From contig CM077345.1 in NCBI GenBank assembly GCA_039655645.1, forward strand, positions 24,381,385 through 24,445,384: 64,000 bases of DNA. Reading direction: 5' to 3'. The position numbers and the translations under genes were made by a program. Shown here in pieces: positions 22,301 to 34,613 of this stretch. Source of the DNA: Ammopiptanthus mongolicus. Lineage: Eukaryota; Streptophyta; Magnoliopsida; Fabales; Fabaceae. The stretch's first letter is position 1. Each line of letters begins with the position of its first letter. Below the pieces are notes generated by a model. It searched no databases and was not told where the DNA came from. It saw only the letters and a list, made by a program, of their open reading frames with translations.

Positions 22301-22493
22301 ATTGTTTTTCATGTTTATGAGCATGAAGAAAATTTTGAGATGGAAGTGATTAATCAATATGTGGGAGACCTATCCGGATAAGTTTTACAGTTCCTTTGAA
22401 GAAGAAAAAAATCAGGAATCAATACAAGCTTTGTGGCTACAAGTAATGGATTTGATGGAAAGAAATCAAGTTCCATTAGAAGTGAGAGAATAA
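22301..22493 (+). pseudogene. Orphan terminal-exon-like fragment of an unrecognised host gene
   Basis: A good acceptor (gggttaacag, ending 22300) is followed by an open stretch reading 'IVFHVYEHEENFEMEVI...GDLSG' to about 22378. After a TAA, the next open frame reads 'FYSSFEEEKNQES...LQVMDLMERNQVPLEVRE' to a TAA at 22491-22493. The two halves join naturally if about two bases were lost (or one gained) near 22378-22385. The composition (acidic, no low complexity) looks like real protein. I do not recognise the family. The fragment lies between the LINE (ends about 22100) and the Tat LTR element (starts 22530), so any upstream exons would have to lie beyond the LINE or are lost. Confidence 0.45.
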
Positions 22494-22529
22494 AAAGGAG
22501 GATATGCTGACATTATCTCCCATCATGTG

Positions 22530-23076
22530 TGTACTGGCCGAGCATAAGTAAGGTCGGATAACTGATCATGGTAAGATCGGATAACCGAGCATAAGTAAAT
22601 AGATGATGTCGGATGAATAATCAGCTCGGTACGTACTCAGTATAACACATAAGATTAAGTTATGGGTCTGGGCTAAGTATCCACATTGAGGCCCATTTAG
22701 ACCACGTTTTCTTCATGGATCGACATTAATGGTTCGACCCTAATAGTTAAGAACCACGATTCCCCTCTCTTCACTATTAACACATGCAAATATAGCACGA
22801 TAGGGGATAACCACCACGTTTTCCCACAACTCAACTACACGAAGGAATATCGTGCATAAGGAATAACTGTCATAGTAAGGATTATAACTAGGGGATCGAT
22901 CCCTTTAGGAGAGCTACGTTTTAGCTTTGATTCCAGATCAGATATGTAGGAGCAGAATAGATTATTCTGTCAAGCTATTCGTTGAGAGATTCTACTATGA
23001 GAGAAACACTTGTGAGATTAAGAGTATCATACTGATTCCCTTCGCATATCTCGGATAGAGATATTCGGACGGTACA
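22530..23076 (+). repeat. 5' LTR of Tat element
   Basis: 547 bp, TGTA...TACA ends. It holds no gene. Its internal 'attataactagggga' corresponds to 'attataaatagggga' in the 3' LTR, so the probable TATA box has been damaged by one base here. Confidence 0.93.
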
Positions 23077-23102
23077 TTTGGCGCCCACCGTGGGGCCGAG
23101 GC
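23077..23102 (+). promoter_or_regulatory. Primer-binding site region of Tat element
   Basis: Directly after the LTR comes tttggcgcccaccgtggggc. A TGGCGCC start two to three bases past the LTR is the usual form of a plant gypsy tRNA primer-binding site. The exact tRNA was not determined. Confidence 0.65.
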
Positions 23103-23135
23103 AAACTTTCCTTTGGCCACACTTTAATTCATAAC

Positions 23136-24603
23136 ATGGTGTTAACAAGGAGCAGTGCGGGTGGAAGTAGAAGAAATCGAGAAGAGCATCATCAAAGGGA
23201 TGAAGTGACGGATGAGCATCAACAATCTCGGAATCCTTCGTTGAAAAATCATCCACTTCTCCTGGAAATGAGGATCCAAATGGAAGATTTGAGAAGGCAA
23301 AATGAGGAAATGCAGCAGAATTATGATCGCCATCGAAGAGAAAGAGAAAGGATTGCATCATCTCGTCATGACAAGGAGGATTATCCGAGTTATCACCCTC
23401 AAGAAACTACTCACACCAGAGTCACCTCTACAAATACAGGACATACTCAGTATTAAACCCAGAAGACAACCCTGAATGGTGAGGCTAGTCACGCTGAGAA
23501 GGTGCAACATGATCAGCATGGAGGAGAACAGACCAAAGTCTCGGGAGTAATGAGGAGTTCACTCACTGATAGAATTATGGATACCCCCTTCCACAAGGAT
23601 GGAAGTCGCTAACATTAGAAAGGTATGACGGTACTACAGATCCAAATAATCATTTAGATGATTACGTTACTCAGATAAATATAGTTACGAATGATGATGC
23701 TGTTCTTTGCAAAGTCTTTCCTACTTCTTTAAAGGGGGCAGCCTTGAACTGGTACACTCGGTTGCCACTAAGTTCTATTGATAGCTTCGAAGTTTTAGTT
23801 GCCAGGTTCAGCGCTCAATTTGCCACAAGTCAGGCTCATCAAATGACCTCGGCTGCGTTGGTAAGTCTCAAGCAAGAAAAAAATAAGTCTTTAATAAGCT
23901 TCGTGGATCGATTTGCAAAGGTGTCTGCAAATATCAGAGATCTCAACCCGGTGGTTGCATTGCATTCTATGTTGATGGCTTTAAAACCGAGCCCGTTTGT
24001 CGATCACCTTTGCCGAAAACCACCTGTTGACATATATGAGTTCAGAGCCCGAGCTGTTGGGTATATTCAAATGGAGGAACTATTTGAATTCCAGAATAGG
24101 GCTCGAGCTGATATGGAATGCAGGGTAGAAGGAAAAGACAAAGGGAGACAGATAAATGATAAGGGAGCGCGAAAGAAGGAAAAGCTTTACGGAGGACCGA
24201 AATATGACTTCTACACTCCCCTGAATACTAATAGGGCCAGAGTTTTAGAAGAAATATATCACACCGAGTTGATAAAACTCCCCACGCCGTCGCGCACTTT
24301 TGATTCGGCTGACCGATCTAAACATTGCAGATATCATGGAAATTATTGTCATAAAACCGAGGAATGCACAACCCTTAAGGATAAAATAGAGGGACTCATA
24401 CAAGCTGGCCATCTCGGTCAGTTTGTACAAAGAGACAATGGAGGTCGGCAACGTGGAAGAGGTAGAAGTGGATTTCTTCGAGACAATTGAGCAAAAAGTA
24501 GAGGTCGTGATAATGATGGAAACAGAACTCAACAGGCAGAAAATCGAGATCAGGGGGAGAACAGAAGAGAAAATACAGATGAAGCTCGTGGTGTAATCAA
24601 ACC
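23136..24603 (+). pseudogene. Tat element gag (broken)
   Basis: The first ATG (23136) opens a 106-codon N-terminal part that is hydrophilic with an RQNEEMQQNY-like coiled segment, ending at a stop at 23454-23456. The retrotransposon gag domain lies at 23744-24490: 'ALNWYTRLP', 'FVDRFAKVSANIRDLNP' and 'FVDHLCRKPP' are typical of plant gypsy gag. Near residue 195 of that segment is 'CRYHGNYCHKTEEC', a zinc-knuckle-like C/H pattern. A TGA at 24488-24490 and a frameshift near 24602 separate gag from the protease frame. Gag would form the RNA-containing particle. Confidence 0.85.
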
Positions 24604-27600
24604 ATTAGTGGAGGATTTGCTGGGGGAGGATCAACTAATTCAGCAAGGCGAAGATACCTTAGAGCAGTCAGGAATGTGAATTCAATATCAGGGAACCCTC
24701 CGAAAACTTCTCCTTCTATTGTATTTACTGATGATGATTTCGAAGGTTTAGATATTAATCAGGATGATCCAACGGTGATAACTCTGGGATTAGCGAATTT
24801 CTCGGTCAAACGAGTATTGATCGATCAGGGGAGCTTTGCTGATATTTTGTACTTTTCAACTTTCCGGAAGTTTGGGCTCTCTGAAAACGATATCAAGGCA
24901 CATGAAAACAAGCTAGTCGGTTTTGCTGGTGAGCAAATGGATACTAAAGGCTACATAGACTTGCTGACAACTTTTGGAGATGAAAGATTGTCCAAAACGA
25001 TCTCGGTCAGGTATTTGATAATTAATGCTGCTACATCTTATAATATCCTGATCGGTCGCCCTTCTCTGAATGAATTTGGTGCGATAGTCTCTAGACCTCA
25101 TTTAGCCATGAACTTTCCATCCAACTCGGGTAAGGTGATCATTATTCAGGGGGACCAGAAGATGGTAAGGCAATGTTATGCAGAGAGTTTGCGTGTAAAT
25201 AAAGTCAAATATTTTTCCTATGGCAAGGACAAATTGGATTATCAGATGGCAGCTCTTGGAGGCTCAGTCAGTTCGGTTGAATTAGACCCAAGGATGGAAA
25301 TTCCCGAGCAGAGACCTCAACCATGTGAAAAATTGGAGGAAATTCAGTTGGGGAGCAAGCCCGGCCAGTGTACAAAGTTAGCTGTGAATTTGGACCCTCA
25401 GGTAAGGGAACAAACTGTAAATATTTTGATTGTGAATGCTGACTTGTTTGCTTGGGAACCATCAGATATGTCAGGAATTGATCTAGAGTTCTTGTGCCAT
25501 AAGTTGGCCATATGTCCTGAGGGTAAGCCAGTAGCACAAAGAAAGAGGAGATTGGGGGAAGAAAGAAGATGAGCAGTAGAGCAACAGACAGCCAAGCTTG
25601 TTAAGGCCAATTTTGTTCGAGAAATAAAATACACAACATGGCTAGCCAATGTGGTTCTGGTAAAAAAGTCAAATGGTAAGTGGTTAATGTGTACCGAATA
25701 CACCGACTTGAACAAAGCCTGCCCAAAGGACTCTTATCCACTACCGAGTATAGATCGATTGGTAGATGGAGCATCAGGTCACAGAATGTTAAGTCTCATG
25801 GATGCTTATTTGGGGTATAATCAGATCAGAATGTATCCTCCTGATGAGGATAAAACAGCATTTATAACTGAAGGATGTAATTATTGTTACCGTGTTATAC
25901 CTATCGGTTTAAAGAATGCTGGAGCTACCTATCAGAGGTTGATGGACAAAGTTTTTAAAGATCAGATTGGGAAAAACTTAGAAGTATATGTTGACGATAT
26001 GATAGTCAAGTCGGCAAGTTCGGATTCACATGCTAAAGACCTTGATGAATTTTTTACTCAACTCTGGAAACATAATATGAGGCTCAACCCGGAAAAATGC
26101 ACTTTTGGTGTACAAGGTGGAAAGTTCCTTGGTTTCATGCTGACGCACAGAGGCATTGAAGCAAATCCGGATAAATGTAGAGTTGTCACAGAAATGAGAA
26201 GTCCCATAATGTTAAGGAGGTACAAAGGTTAGCAGGACGACTAGCATCACTTTCGAGGTTTTTGCCCAAATCGGCAGAAAAGGCTAAGCTATTTTTCAAG
26301 TTGCTTAAAAGGCCCCAACAATTTCATTGGGATGACGAGTGCGAAGTAGGTTTTCAGGATTTCAAGGAGTTCCTTTCTGAACCTCCGATCTTATCTCGAC
26401 CATACCCCGGTAAGGACATTTATTTATATCTTTCTGTTACTAAAGATGCCGTTAGTGCAGTCATTGTCCAGGAGGAAGATAAGCAACAAAGGCCAATATA
26501 TTTTATTAGCCGAGTTCTGCATGATGCCGAAACTCGATACCAAGTCATTGAGAAGTTAGCTCTAGCCTTGATCAAGGCAGCAAGAAGATTGCGACCCTAT
26601 TTCCAAAGCCATCAAGTGATTGTTAAAACAGATCACCATATCAAACAAGTGTTGCAGAAGCCAAAGCTTGCTGGAAGGATGATCGCCTGGTCGGTTGAGC
26701 TATCAGAGTTTGGTTTAAAATACGAACCACGGGGTTCGATGAAGGCCCAATGCTTATTAGATTTTGTGGTTGAATTATCACTGAAGCCCGCCCCAATTGA
26801 AAAATCGTGGAATTTATATGTGGATGGTTCGTCCAATTCCAAAGGCAGTGGAGCTAGAATAATCCTCGAAGGACCAGGAGAGTTGACGATAGAACAATCT
26901 TTGAAGTTCAATTTTAAGGCTTCCAATTACCAAGCGGAATATGAAGCTTTCATAGGAGGGTTAAGGTTAGCAAAAGAAATGGGTGCAAGGTCTATCAAAT
27001 GCTGAAGTGATTCTCAGTTGGCCGTTGGACAAATCTCGGGCAAATTTCAAACCAAAGACCTTCAATTGACTAGGTATTTATGTAAAGTTGAAAGCATACT
27101 TAAAGATTTTAATGAGTTTGTGGTTGAACACATTCCCAGGGAGGAAAATGCTAGAGCAGATCTTTTGTCTAAACTAGCAAGCACCAAGAAGCCCAGAATG
27201 CACAGGATTGTGATACAAGAAACTTTATCTGAACCAAGCATACAACTCGGTGAAGTTATGACCAATGAAGATATTGACAGAGGTTGGATGAAATAAATTT
27301 GGAATTACCTTAAGAAGGGTGCTTTACCACAAGAAGAAGATAAGGCTCGAAAGATCAGGCTTCAATCCAGTCATTACATCATTGAAGGCGATGACTTATA
27401 CAGGTGGGGATACTCAACACCAATGCTGAAATGCTTAACTCCAAGCCGAGCTGAATATGTAATGGCAGAAGTCCATAGCGGCATATGTGGAATGCATACT
27501 GGAGGTAGGTCAATAGCTGCTCGAGTTATCAGGGCTGGACATTACTGGCCGACATTAAGATCAGATTGTGCTTTGTGGTCCAAGAGGTGTGATGAATGCC

Positions 27601-28516
27601 AAATGTATGCAAATTTAAATCATGTTTATCCTGAAGAATTGCATAGTATAATATCACCTTGGCCATTTGTTGTTTGGGGGCTGGACATTCTTGGTCCTTT
27701 CCCCGTGGCAAAGGGGCAAGTAAAATTTCTCTTGGTAGGAATTGATTACTTTACAAAATGGATAGAGGCCGAACCTTTGGCCACAATCAGTGCACAAAAA
27801 GTTCAGAAATTCATGTGGAAAAGTATTGTTTGTAGACACGGTCTCCCACATTCAATTGTGACTGATAATGGTAAGCAATTCACGGATCGTGGCCTTAGCA
27901 ATTTTATTGAGAACCTTAGAATCAAACATCGTGTCAGCTCGATGGAACATCCCCAGACAAATGGACAAGAAGAAGTAGTAAACAAGGTCATTTTGGGAGA
28001 ATTCAAAAAGAGTTTGGGCCGAGATAAAGGGTTATGGGCAGAAGAATTACCAAGTGTGTTATGGGCTTATCACTGCACCCCGCAATCTTGCACTAAAGAG
28101 ACTCCATTCAGGCTCACGTATGGATCAGATGCAATGATCGCAGTAGAGCTTGGAGAACAATCTCTAAGGAGAAAGAACTATAATGAAGCAGACAATGAAG
28201 AAAGTTTAAAGGTAGAACTGCAATGGCTAGAAGAAGATAGAGAACAGGCAAAGATAAGGCAGGCGACATGCAAACAAAGGATTGCTCGTCGCTATAACTT
28301 AAATGTTAAATCAAGAAGTTTCACAAAGGGGGATCTAGTATTGCGAATGCAGGGTCAAGCTCGGAAGGATCCAATGGAGGGAAAATTGGCAGTTGGGGAG
28401 TATCATTCAGGGTGGCTGAAAGTCTTGGTAATGGTGCTTATAGGCTAGAGGAACTTTCTGGAGAGGCGATTCCGCGTACTTGGAACGCATCTCACTTAAA
28501 GTTTTACTTTAGTTGA
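24604..28516 (+). pseudogene. Tat element pol: protease, RT, two RNase H domains, integrase (broken)
   Basis: Protease near 24805-24860 ('VLIDQGSFADIL'; Tat proteases often read D-G-S, here Asp-Gln-Gly-Ser). RT 25640-26230 with 'VYVDDMIVKS' as the YxDD box. The first RNase H is about 26410-26690 ('KTDHHIKQVL'). The second, archaeal-like RNase H is about 26800-27060 ('WNLYVDGSSNSKGSG', 'AEYEAFIGGL', 'SDSQLAV' just after a TGA). Integrase is 27450-28440: a zinc-binding part (H..H, then 'CDECQ') and a core with 'GLDILGPF', 'VTDNGKQF' and a glutamate in 'NGQEEVVN'. Stops at 25570, 27003 and 27294 and frameshifts near 26210 and 28395 disable it. After the last shift, 'TWNASHLKFYF' runs to 28516, a common integrase ending. 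Confidence 0.9.
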
Positions 28517-28683
28517 ACAAGCTGTAGTAGATGAGTACTCTTTTTCCTACCTTAGTGTTTTTATCCCATATAAAAAAAAAAGGGTTTTTCACTAAGGAGG
28601 TTTTAACGAGGCTCATCCATAATCAATAAAGAGGAATTTCAGAATATCATTGTGAAATTTATTACATAATTTCCATTTTGATT

Positions 28684-28820
28684 TGTTTAGCCTAAGGCCA
28701 TCGAGCCTAACTTAGCATCGCTAAGATATAAATTTAAAGAGCCCGAGCCTAACTTAGCATCTCTAAGATATAAACTTAAAGAGCCGAGTTCGAGCTCAAG
28801 GCCACCGAGCCTTAAACTTA

Positions 28821-28852
<32 letters not shown>

Positions 28853-29000
28853 AAAAAAAAAGAGTTCGAACTCAAGGCCATTGAGTCTAAGGCCATCGAG
28901 CCTAACTTAGCATTCCTAAGAAATAAATTTAAAAAGCCGAGTTCGAATTCAAGACCACCGAGCCTACGGCCAACAAGCCTGACTCAGTAAACATTGCGCA
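28684..29000. repeat. Tandem repeats and A-run in the Tat 3' region
   Basis: Units built on 'ggccatcgagcctaacttagcat...ctaagatataaatttaaagag' recur about four to five times at 50-90 base spacing, broken by an A-rich run (28819-28860). Tandem repeats downstream of integrase are frequent in Tat/Ogre elements. Confidence 0.8.
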
Positions 29001-29188
29001 TCTAAGAATTAAAACGTATGCAAAGTCAGCGAACCTAAAATTGATTAGGCCTAATGGCGTAGTATTGAGGAATTTATGCCAAAAGCTAATCGTACTTTAT
29101 ATTAAAAAGGGGTCAACAATCCGAGTACATAATAACTCAGCAAGCTGAGTCCAAAATGATTAAATAAGCATATACATAAAATATAAAC

Positions 29189-31244
29189 TTAAGTAGTTTT
29201 GTCTCCATCTTTTAAAACTGAAGTAACTTCCTCATCAGCGGGATTCTCTTCACCTTCTTCATTACTGAGTTGGCTTTCGTTGATAAGTTCACCATTCTTC
29301 ACATCTTTGTCGACATTAAAACAAGAAAAGTTGACCCCAGGAGTGAAAAGTTGAGCTTGCCGAACTGCTTTATCGAAACTAGCAATATGTTGAGCAATGG
29401 GGCTATCTTTAGCAGCTTCGAGTTCTTGTTTATAGAACTTCTTTTTCTCTTTCTTTTTGGTCAAAGCTAACTTCAGTTGCGATAGCTCGTCTTCAAGTGC
29501 AGATCTAGAGCTCTTCACTTTCTCAAGTTTGGTTGAAAGAATTTCTTTCTCTTGTAAGGCCACCTTCAGTTTAACTTCGTCCTTCTGGGCTTTCGTTTTT
29601 AGAGCAGTAATTTGAGAGCTCAACTCTTCATTTTTCTTGGATAGCTCGGCCAACTCAGTCGAGGCCTGGGATAACTGGTTCTTCAGTTTAGAAACCTCTG
29701 CAGATTCAGTTTGCATAGCCTCCATCTTCTTGTGGTTATTCTCGATTTCTTGCTCCCAAAATTGAGTAGTTGCAATAGCTCAAAGGCACATGACTTGTAG
29801 ACCTTCGAGGCTGGCTTTAGGACCTTGCTTCCATAGCAAACTCATATCAGCGGACCTAAGGAAGTTCAGCTGTAGAGCTAGAGACGGGGTGAAGTCATTC
29901 CCAAAAATGGTTGATGAACCAGGCTTGGCAGCCGAATTGCACCATTTAGTTGGAGCTTGAGTTGGGGGAAGATTCGTTAGCTGGGCAATTGCAGGTTGGG
30001 AATTTGGGACATTTACTCCCAAGGTTAAAGATGGACGTTTGGATTCCGAATTCTTAGGGGATGGACTCCCGGAACCTCCTTCCCTTCTCCTCTTCGATTG
30101 GACAGTAGAAGAGGGCGCAGATTGAAGAACGGGGGCCGAACTTGCCGGGATGACAACGTTCCTTTTATCTTTAGGATCCCCGGCAGAGGAGGAGAGAATA
30201 GTCCCTTTGCCTTTCTTCAAAGAATGGAAGTCAAATTTTCCCATAATCTCTGCACAACAAGAAACAATGATTAATATCATTAACAACAGTATCAATGCAT
30301 AGTAAAAATAAGACACTCACGCTTCAAATCGGCCTTTGGGGTACTCGAGGTAGGGAGCCCTAATAGAAGTTTACACTTCAATGGCCTAGGCAACCTATTT
30401 AATATCGAAACATTTTCTTTTTCTTCAACGGTCATAGCATCAAGGCACCATCCAGAAAATTTAATGGGACATCTCGTCCAATATAAAGGAAAACAAGGTT
30501 TTCCCTGAGGATCAAAAAATAACCCATTGAAGCCATCAGCCGGACAAACTTTAAAAAATTCTCCCTTAAAATCTTTATAAGAGGATGTCAAGGGACCAAT
30601 TATTCCACCACGGTCCCCAGCACTCAACGAAATCCAACCAATCAACTCGCCAAATCGAATTCGGTAATAATAAAGGAAGATAACAGCGGTAGGAGTGATG
30701 TTTAACACTGAGCACAAAATTTGAAAAGCTTTCATAAATGCCCAATTGTTCGGATGAAGTTGTGTAGGGGCAACATTGAGAGCCGACAACACTCCACATT
30801 CAATATCCGAGAAAGGAAGAGAAATGTGAAGCATCTCAAAAAGAGTTTTATATACGTAAGTATAATGGGGGCAACCTCTTGTAGCCGAAAAGAACACATG
30901 ATCGGAATCCGAGCATGGTTCGACCACAAATTTATCAGCATACTGAGATGAGAAAGTGCCAGTAGAATTCTTTAGTTCAAGAATTGACTCAACTGTTTAG
31001 AAGGATGAAAATATACTCCAACCTGACCCTTTACCCATTGATAACCAGAAGGGTAATAGGGGGAATGGGGTCTTTTTCAACCCTAACAGTCTTCTTGCGC
31101 TGTTTTGGGGGAGGAACCCTAAGGGAAATTTTTTGAACCTCTTCGCCTTCCTCAACCCCAGGATTTTGACGGGAGGGGGTGTTATGTTTAGAATCGGTAA
31201 CAATGTTAAGGGAAGGAGACATTTGTGAAGGCTCACAAGAATCC
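29189..31244 (-). pseudogene. Antisense gene of the Tat element, apparently spliced
   Basis: Opposite to gag-pol. A start near 31244 opens an N-terminal piece (MDSCEPSQMSP) to about 31031. The main domain is about 30995-30318 ('ATRGCPHYTYVYKTLFEMLH', 'LQILCS'-type helices, 'WTRCPIKFSGW'), the class often annotated in plants as 'putative plant transposon protein'. An intron is suggested by donor aagc|gtgagt (30318 down) and acceptor gttgtgcag| (about 30256). Joining them keeps the frame into a Ser/Pro/Lys-rich linker. After one TGA (29780-29782) the same frame continues into a long coiled coil (29725-29189: 'LSKKNEELSSQITALKTK'). The junction between the first two pieces is uncertain (donor gg|gtaaag near 31030). 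The function of such antisense ORFs is unknown. Confidence 0.65.
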
Positions 31245-31803
31245 ATAATAAGTAAAGGAGAAAAGGATGATAGAATGCAGCGGAAAGGAAGTAGACGTAC
31301 CTGGAGAAATAGGGGAAATAGAGGTAAACCCAGAAAAGTTGCAGAGCAAAGAAAAAAGGATGAAATCAAATAAGGTCTAAGAGTCACTATTTATAGAATT
31401 CAAACCAGAAGATAACTAAGAGGAAAATGGCGAAGAGACACATAGCTTGGCAAAAGAAACCGTGTATAACACGTTGGAGAATCAAAAGACGCGACTTCCC
31501 ACTTTGGGCAATAATAAAAATTTAAAGATTTTAGGAGAAATCATTATTATAGTGGAGTGAAAAGACATGTTTTATGACTAGTCGCAGTAATGAATGATGT
31601 AACCCTCAAAAATAGGCGCTTGTCTCGGAAAGGCAAGCTAGGCTAATCGTGGCTGAGAACTAGCCAAGAAATGAGGAAATGAAAAGACACATTCGTAGAT
31701 GCCGCGCCTGGAGGGATTTAACCGACTAAACCATTGAAGAGATTAGCCGGGTTTGGCCGTGGTGATACGCCATTTAAGCTCTTTCACTTGAACATGCTCA
31801 AAG

Positions 31804-31817
31804 CTTAGGGGTGCTTG
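31804..31817 (+). promoter_or_regulatory. Polypurine-tract region of Tat element
   Basis: The bases before the 3' LTR (cttaggggtgcttg) contain a short purine core, aggggtg. This is where plus-strand priming is expected, though the tract is weak. Confidence 0.45.
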
Positions 31818-32364
31818 TGTACTGGCCGAGCATAAGTAAGGTCGGATAACCGATCATGGTAAGACCGGATAACCAAGCATAAGTAAATAGATAATGTCGG
31901 ATGAATAATCAGCTCGGTATGTACTCGGTATAACACATAAGATTAAGTTATGGATTTGGGCTAAGTATCCACATTGAGGCCCATTTAGACCACGTTTTCT
32001 TCATGGATCGGCATTAATGGTTCGACCCTAATCATTAAGAACCACGATTCCCCTCTCTTCACTATTAACACGTGCAAGTATAGCACGATAGGGGATAACC
32101 ACCACGTTTTCCCACAACTCAGCTACACGAAGGAATATCGTGCATAAGGAATAACTATCATAGTAAGGATTATAAATAGGGGATCGATCCCTTAAGGAGA
32201 ACTATGTTTTAGCTTTGATTCCAGATCGGATACGTAGGAGCAGAATAGATTATTCTGTCAAGCTATTCATTGAGAGATTCTACTGTGAGAGAAACACTTG
32301 TGAGATTAAGAGTATCATACTGATTCCCTTCGCATATCTCGGATAGAGATATTCGAACGGTACA
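31818..32364 (+). repeat. 3' LTR of Tat element
   Basis: 547 bp, same length as the 5' LTR and about 95-96% identical by hand count. Most differences are transitions, as expected in methylated plant repeats. Keeps 'attataaatagggga', a plausible TATA box, at about 32170. Confidence 0.93.
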
Positions 32365-32369
32365 ATGTG

Positions 32370-33738
32370 CAAAGAAACAAACAGATGCTTCAACTATAAC
32401 CAAAAATCATGCAGGAAAACCCGAACATGATATTCTTCTTGATTGTCGCTTCTTTCTTTTCCTTTTGGAAAAAAGACAGTGCTATAATTGAACAAGTTGA
32501 CAGTTTCCTACTTTCCTTTTCGTTATCATTTTTTTTATCACGAATTAAGAATTTCTTTTTCTCTTTGACATAATAATATAGAAAAAGTAGGGGTGGGGGA
32601 ATTTGAGGTTTCCTTTACTATAAGTGACTGAAAGTTAAAAAACTCTACTATGTTGGTATTCACATGACATCAATGAAAGAATAAATTTGGAAGCTACAAC
32701 CCCCTACATATTTGTGCTTAGTACAGTCGTTTGGTTCCGCTATTCATGTACACAAATAGGAGTGTATTACATTTGATTTATTTGCTTCATACATGTCTGT
32801 GTTTAGTAATGCTGGCAGTCTGCTCATAAAAAACACTTAACCTCCATTTTATATACCCAAATTTATTTTATATATTCAACCATCCTATTATAGTGTAGGT
32901 TCCTCAAAATGGTCTCAATCATGATACATTTAATGAGTGAATATTTTTTTTTTAATACTCAGCAACGACTATAGGATAAACATTTTAATGAGTGAATACT
33001 TAACAAACCATTTGGCTCATAGAAACAATTCTTTGATGCTTGCAGGACTGTGTCAAGGTAACATGCTAAAACTTTTTAATGTTTTCAATGAGTTGAGTGC
33101 ATAAGCACTACCACATGCTATATATGAGTGAACTTATAGCATAATCATGCAATTTAATCCCCCTAAACGTTTCCCAATTGAATTTACTCAATTTTGATTT
33201 TCCTGATATCTTCAAGACGTAATGAGCGTCGTAATTGCTACTTTGGGAATCATTAAGTTATAAATTGTTCTGGACTATTTGTGTTTCTAATAAATTCTTA
33301 AAGTCTACTTTTTATGTAATTTAGGAATTAACATAATTTCAATTCAACAATTAATAAACTCTGGACTATTTATGTCATTTCTTTCTAATATCTGCTTTTT
33401 GCAGTGTTTTTAATTTCTTTGAACTGAAAGTATTTTTGTAATTACCAAATGATCCATACAGTTATCATTTGTCTCGAACTGGCCAAGAATTTTAATGTTA
33501 ATGCGAATACATTTATATGCTCAAGATGAGCTGCAATTTAATCACCTACATTTGTGAAAAATTTAACGAACATTTGCAATTCTTTTTTCTTCCATTTCTT
33601 CACAATTTTCGGCATAATTTTATTTTCAATAGGATCTTCAAGGTTTCAGCTTTAAGTGTCATATTTGAGAAATTGCTCTCCGATCCCTCCGGCAAGTTCT
33701 ATTACAGCAAAATATTACAATATAAGAAATCAAAACAT
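32370..33738. other. Intergenic AT-rich DNA
   Basis: No gene, RNA or bounded repeat supported. Open frames are short and AT-biased. Confidence 0.45.
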
Positions 33739-33747
33739 AGAAAATTG

Positions 33748-34604
33748 GGTCAGGCTAGCATGAAGTACTTTGTCATATGGAACATGGGTGTACCACTAAT
33801 TTTAACTTGAATGACCTATCATTTCAGGTAAAACAATTAATTTTTATAATATTTTTTTACATTTTTACTCAACCGGTCACCACCATCACCACTACTCAGC
33901 CAGCCACCACCACCACTCAACCTCCATTAGCCTCCATAAGAACCCATCAATTGCACCATTCTTTTAATTGACTCTGAGTTTCTTGCAAAATTTTTTTTTG
34001 GTGATTTTCAACCTACACCAGATTTCCTTATAAGAACGATTCCTCATTTCAAGATGATTTGTCATTCGCTCAATGTCGTGGTGGTCCTTTGTTCAAGAAC
34101 AAGGATGAGAACAAGCAAGGTGTTCCTGGGTTTTATGGAAAAATGAGAACTTGCAAGGTGCTCCTTTGAGAACAAGGATGAGAACTTGCTAACAAGGTTG
34201 CAGATCATTAATTTGGCATTCCATTTTCAGGTGGAACAACAAGTGAATAGGGTTTTCATTAATGATGTTGAGGTATACCTGGGTTTCATGGAAAAATGCT
34301 AGAAATGGATTTTTGCCACTTCAATTTGTGGTAGGAGTAAGAATCACGAAGGGATGGGAGCGAGGTTGAGGCCGGTGGACGGTGGGATCTGGTACAATAG
34401 GTGGATGGTGTGTTGGACGGTGGAATTAGGGGCAAAGTTGTCATTTTCTTTTATTTTGGTTACTTGTCTTATCAGGAAAAAGTTGCTTCTGTTTTTTGGA
34501 CCATCAAATATGAACTGTTGATTAATTTAACAATCAATCTAATGATTAAAAATAATGCTTCATCCATGTATCATATGCCAAGGTACTTCATGCTAGCCTT
34601 GGCC
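33748..34604. mobile_element. MULE-like element, 857 bp
   Basis: Inverted ends: left 'ggtcaggctagcatgaagta' (33748 on) and right 'tacttcatgctagccttggcc' (to 34604), with similarity reaching inward about 45 bp. The flanks agaaaattg and ataaaattt form a 9-bp TSD matching at 7 positions. The interior has a CCA/CCACC-rich patch (33875-33950) and a GGTGGA-rich patch (34360-34435), which are partly complementary in style. No transposase. Confidence 0.6.
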
Positions 34605-34613
34605 ATAAAATTT

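Larger units (their letters stand above)
22530..32364 (+). mobile_element. Complete Tat-lineage Ty3/gypsy LTR retrotransposon
   Basis: 9,835 bp, bounded by 547-bp LTRs (22530-23076 and 31818-32364), each starting TGTAC and ending GTACA. A perfect 5-bp TSD atgtg flanks it (22525-22529 and 32365-32369). Order inside: PBS, gag, protease, RT, RNase H, a second RNase H, integrase, tandem repeats, an antisense gene, 3' LTR. The second RNase H and the long 3' region with an antisense ORF are marks of the plant Tat (Retand/Ogre-like) group. My hand comparison finds about two dozen differences between the LTRs (about 4-5%), meaning an insertion of moderate age. Stops and frameshifts make it defective. 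Confidence 0.92.
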
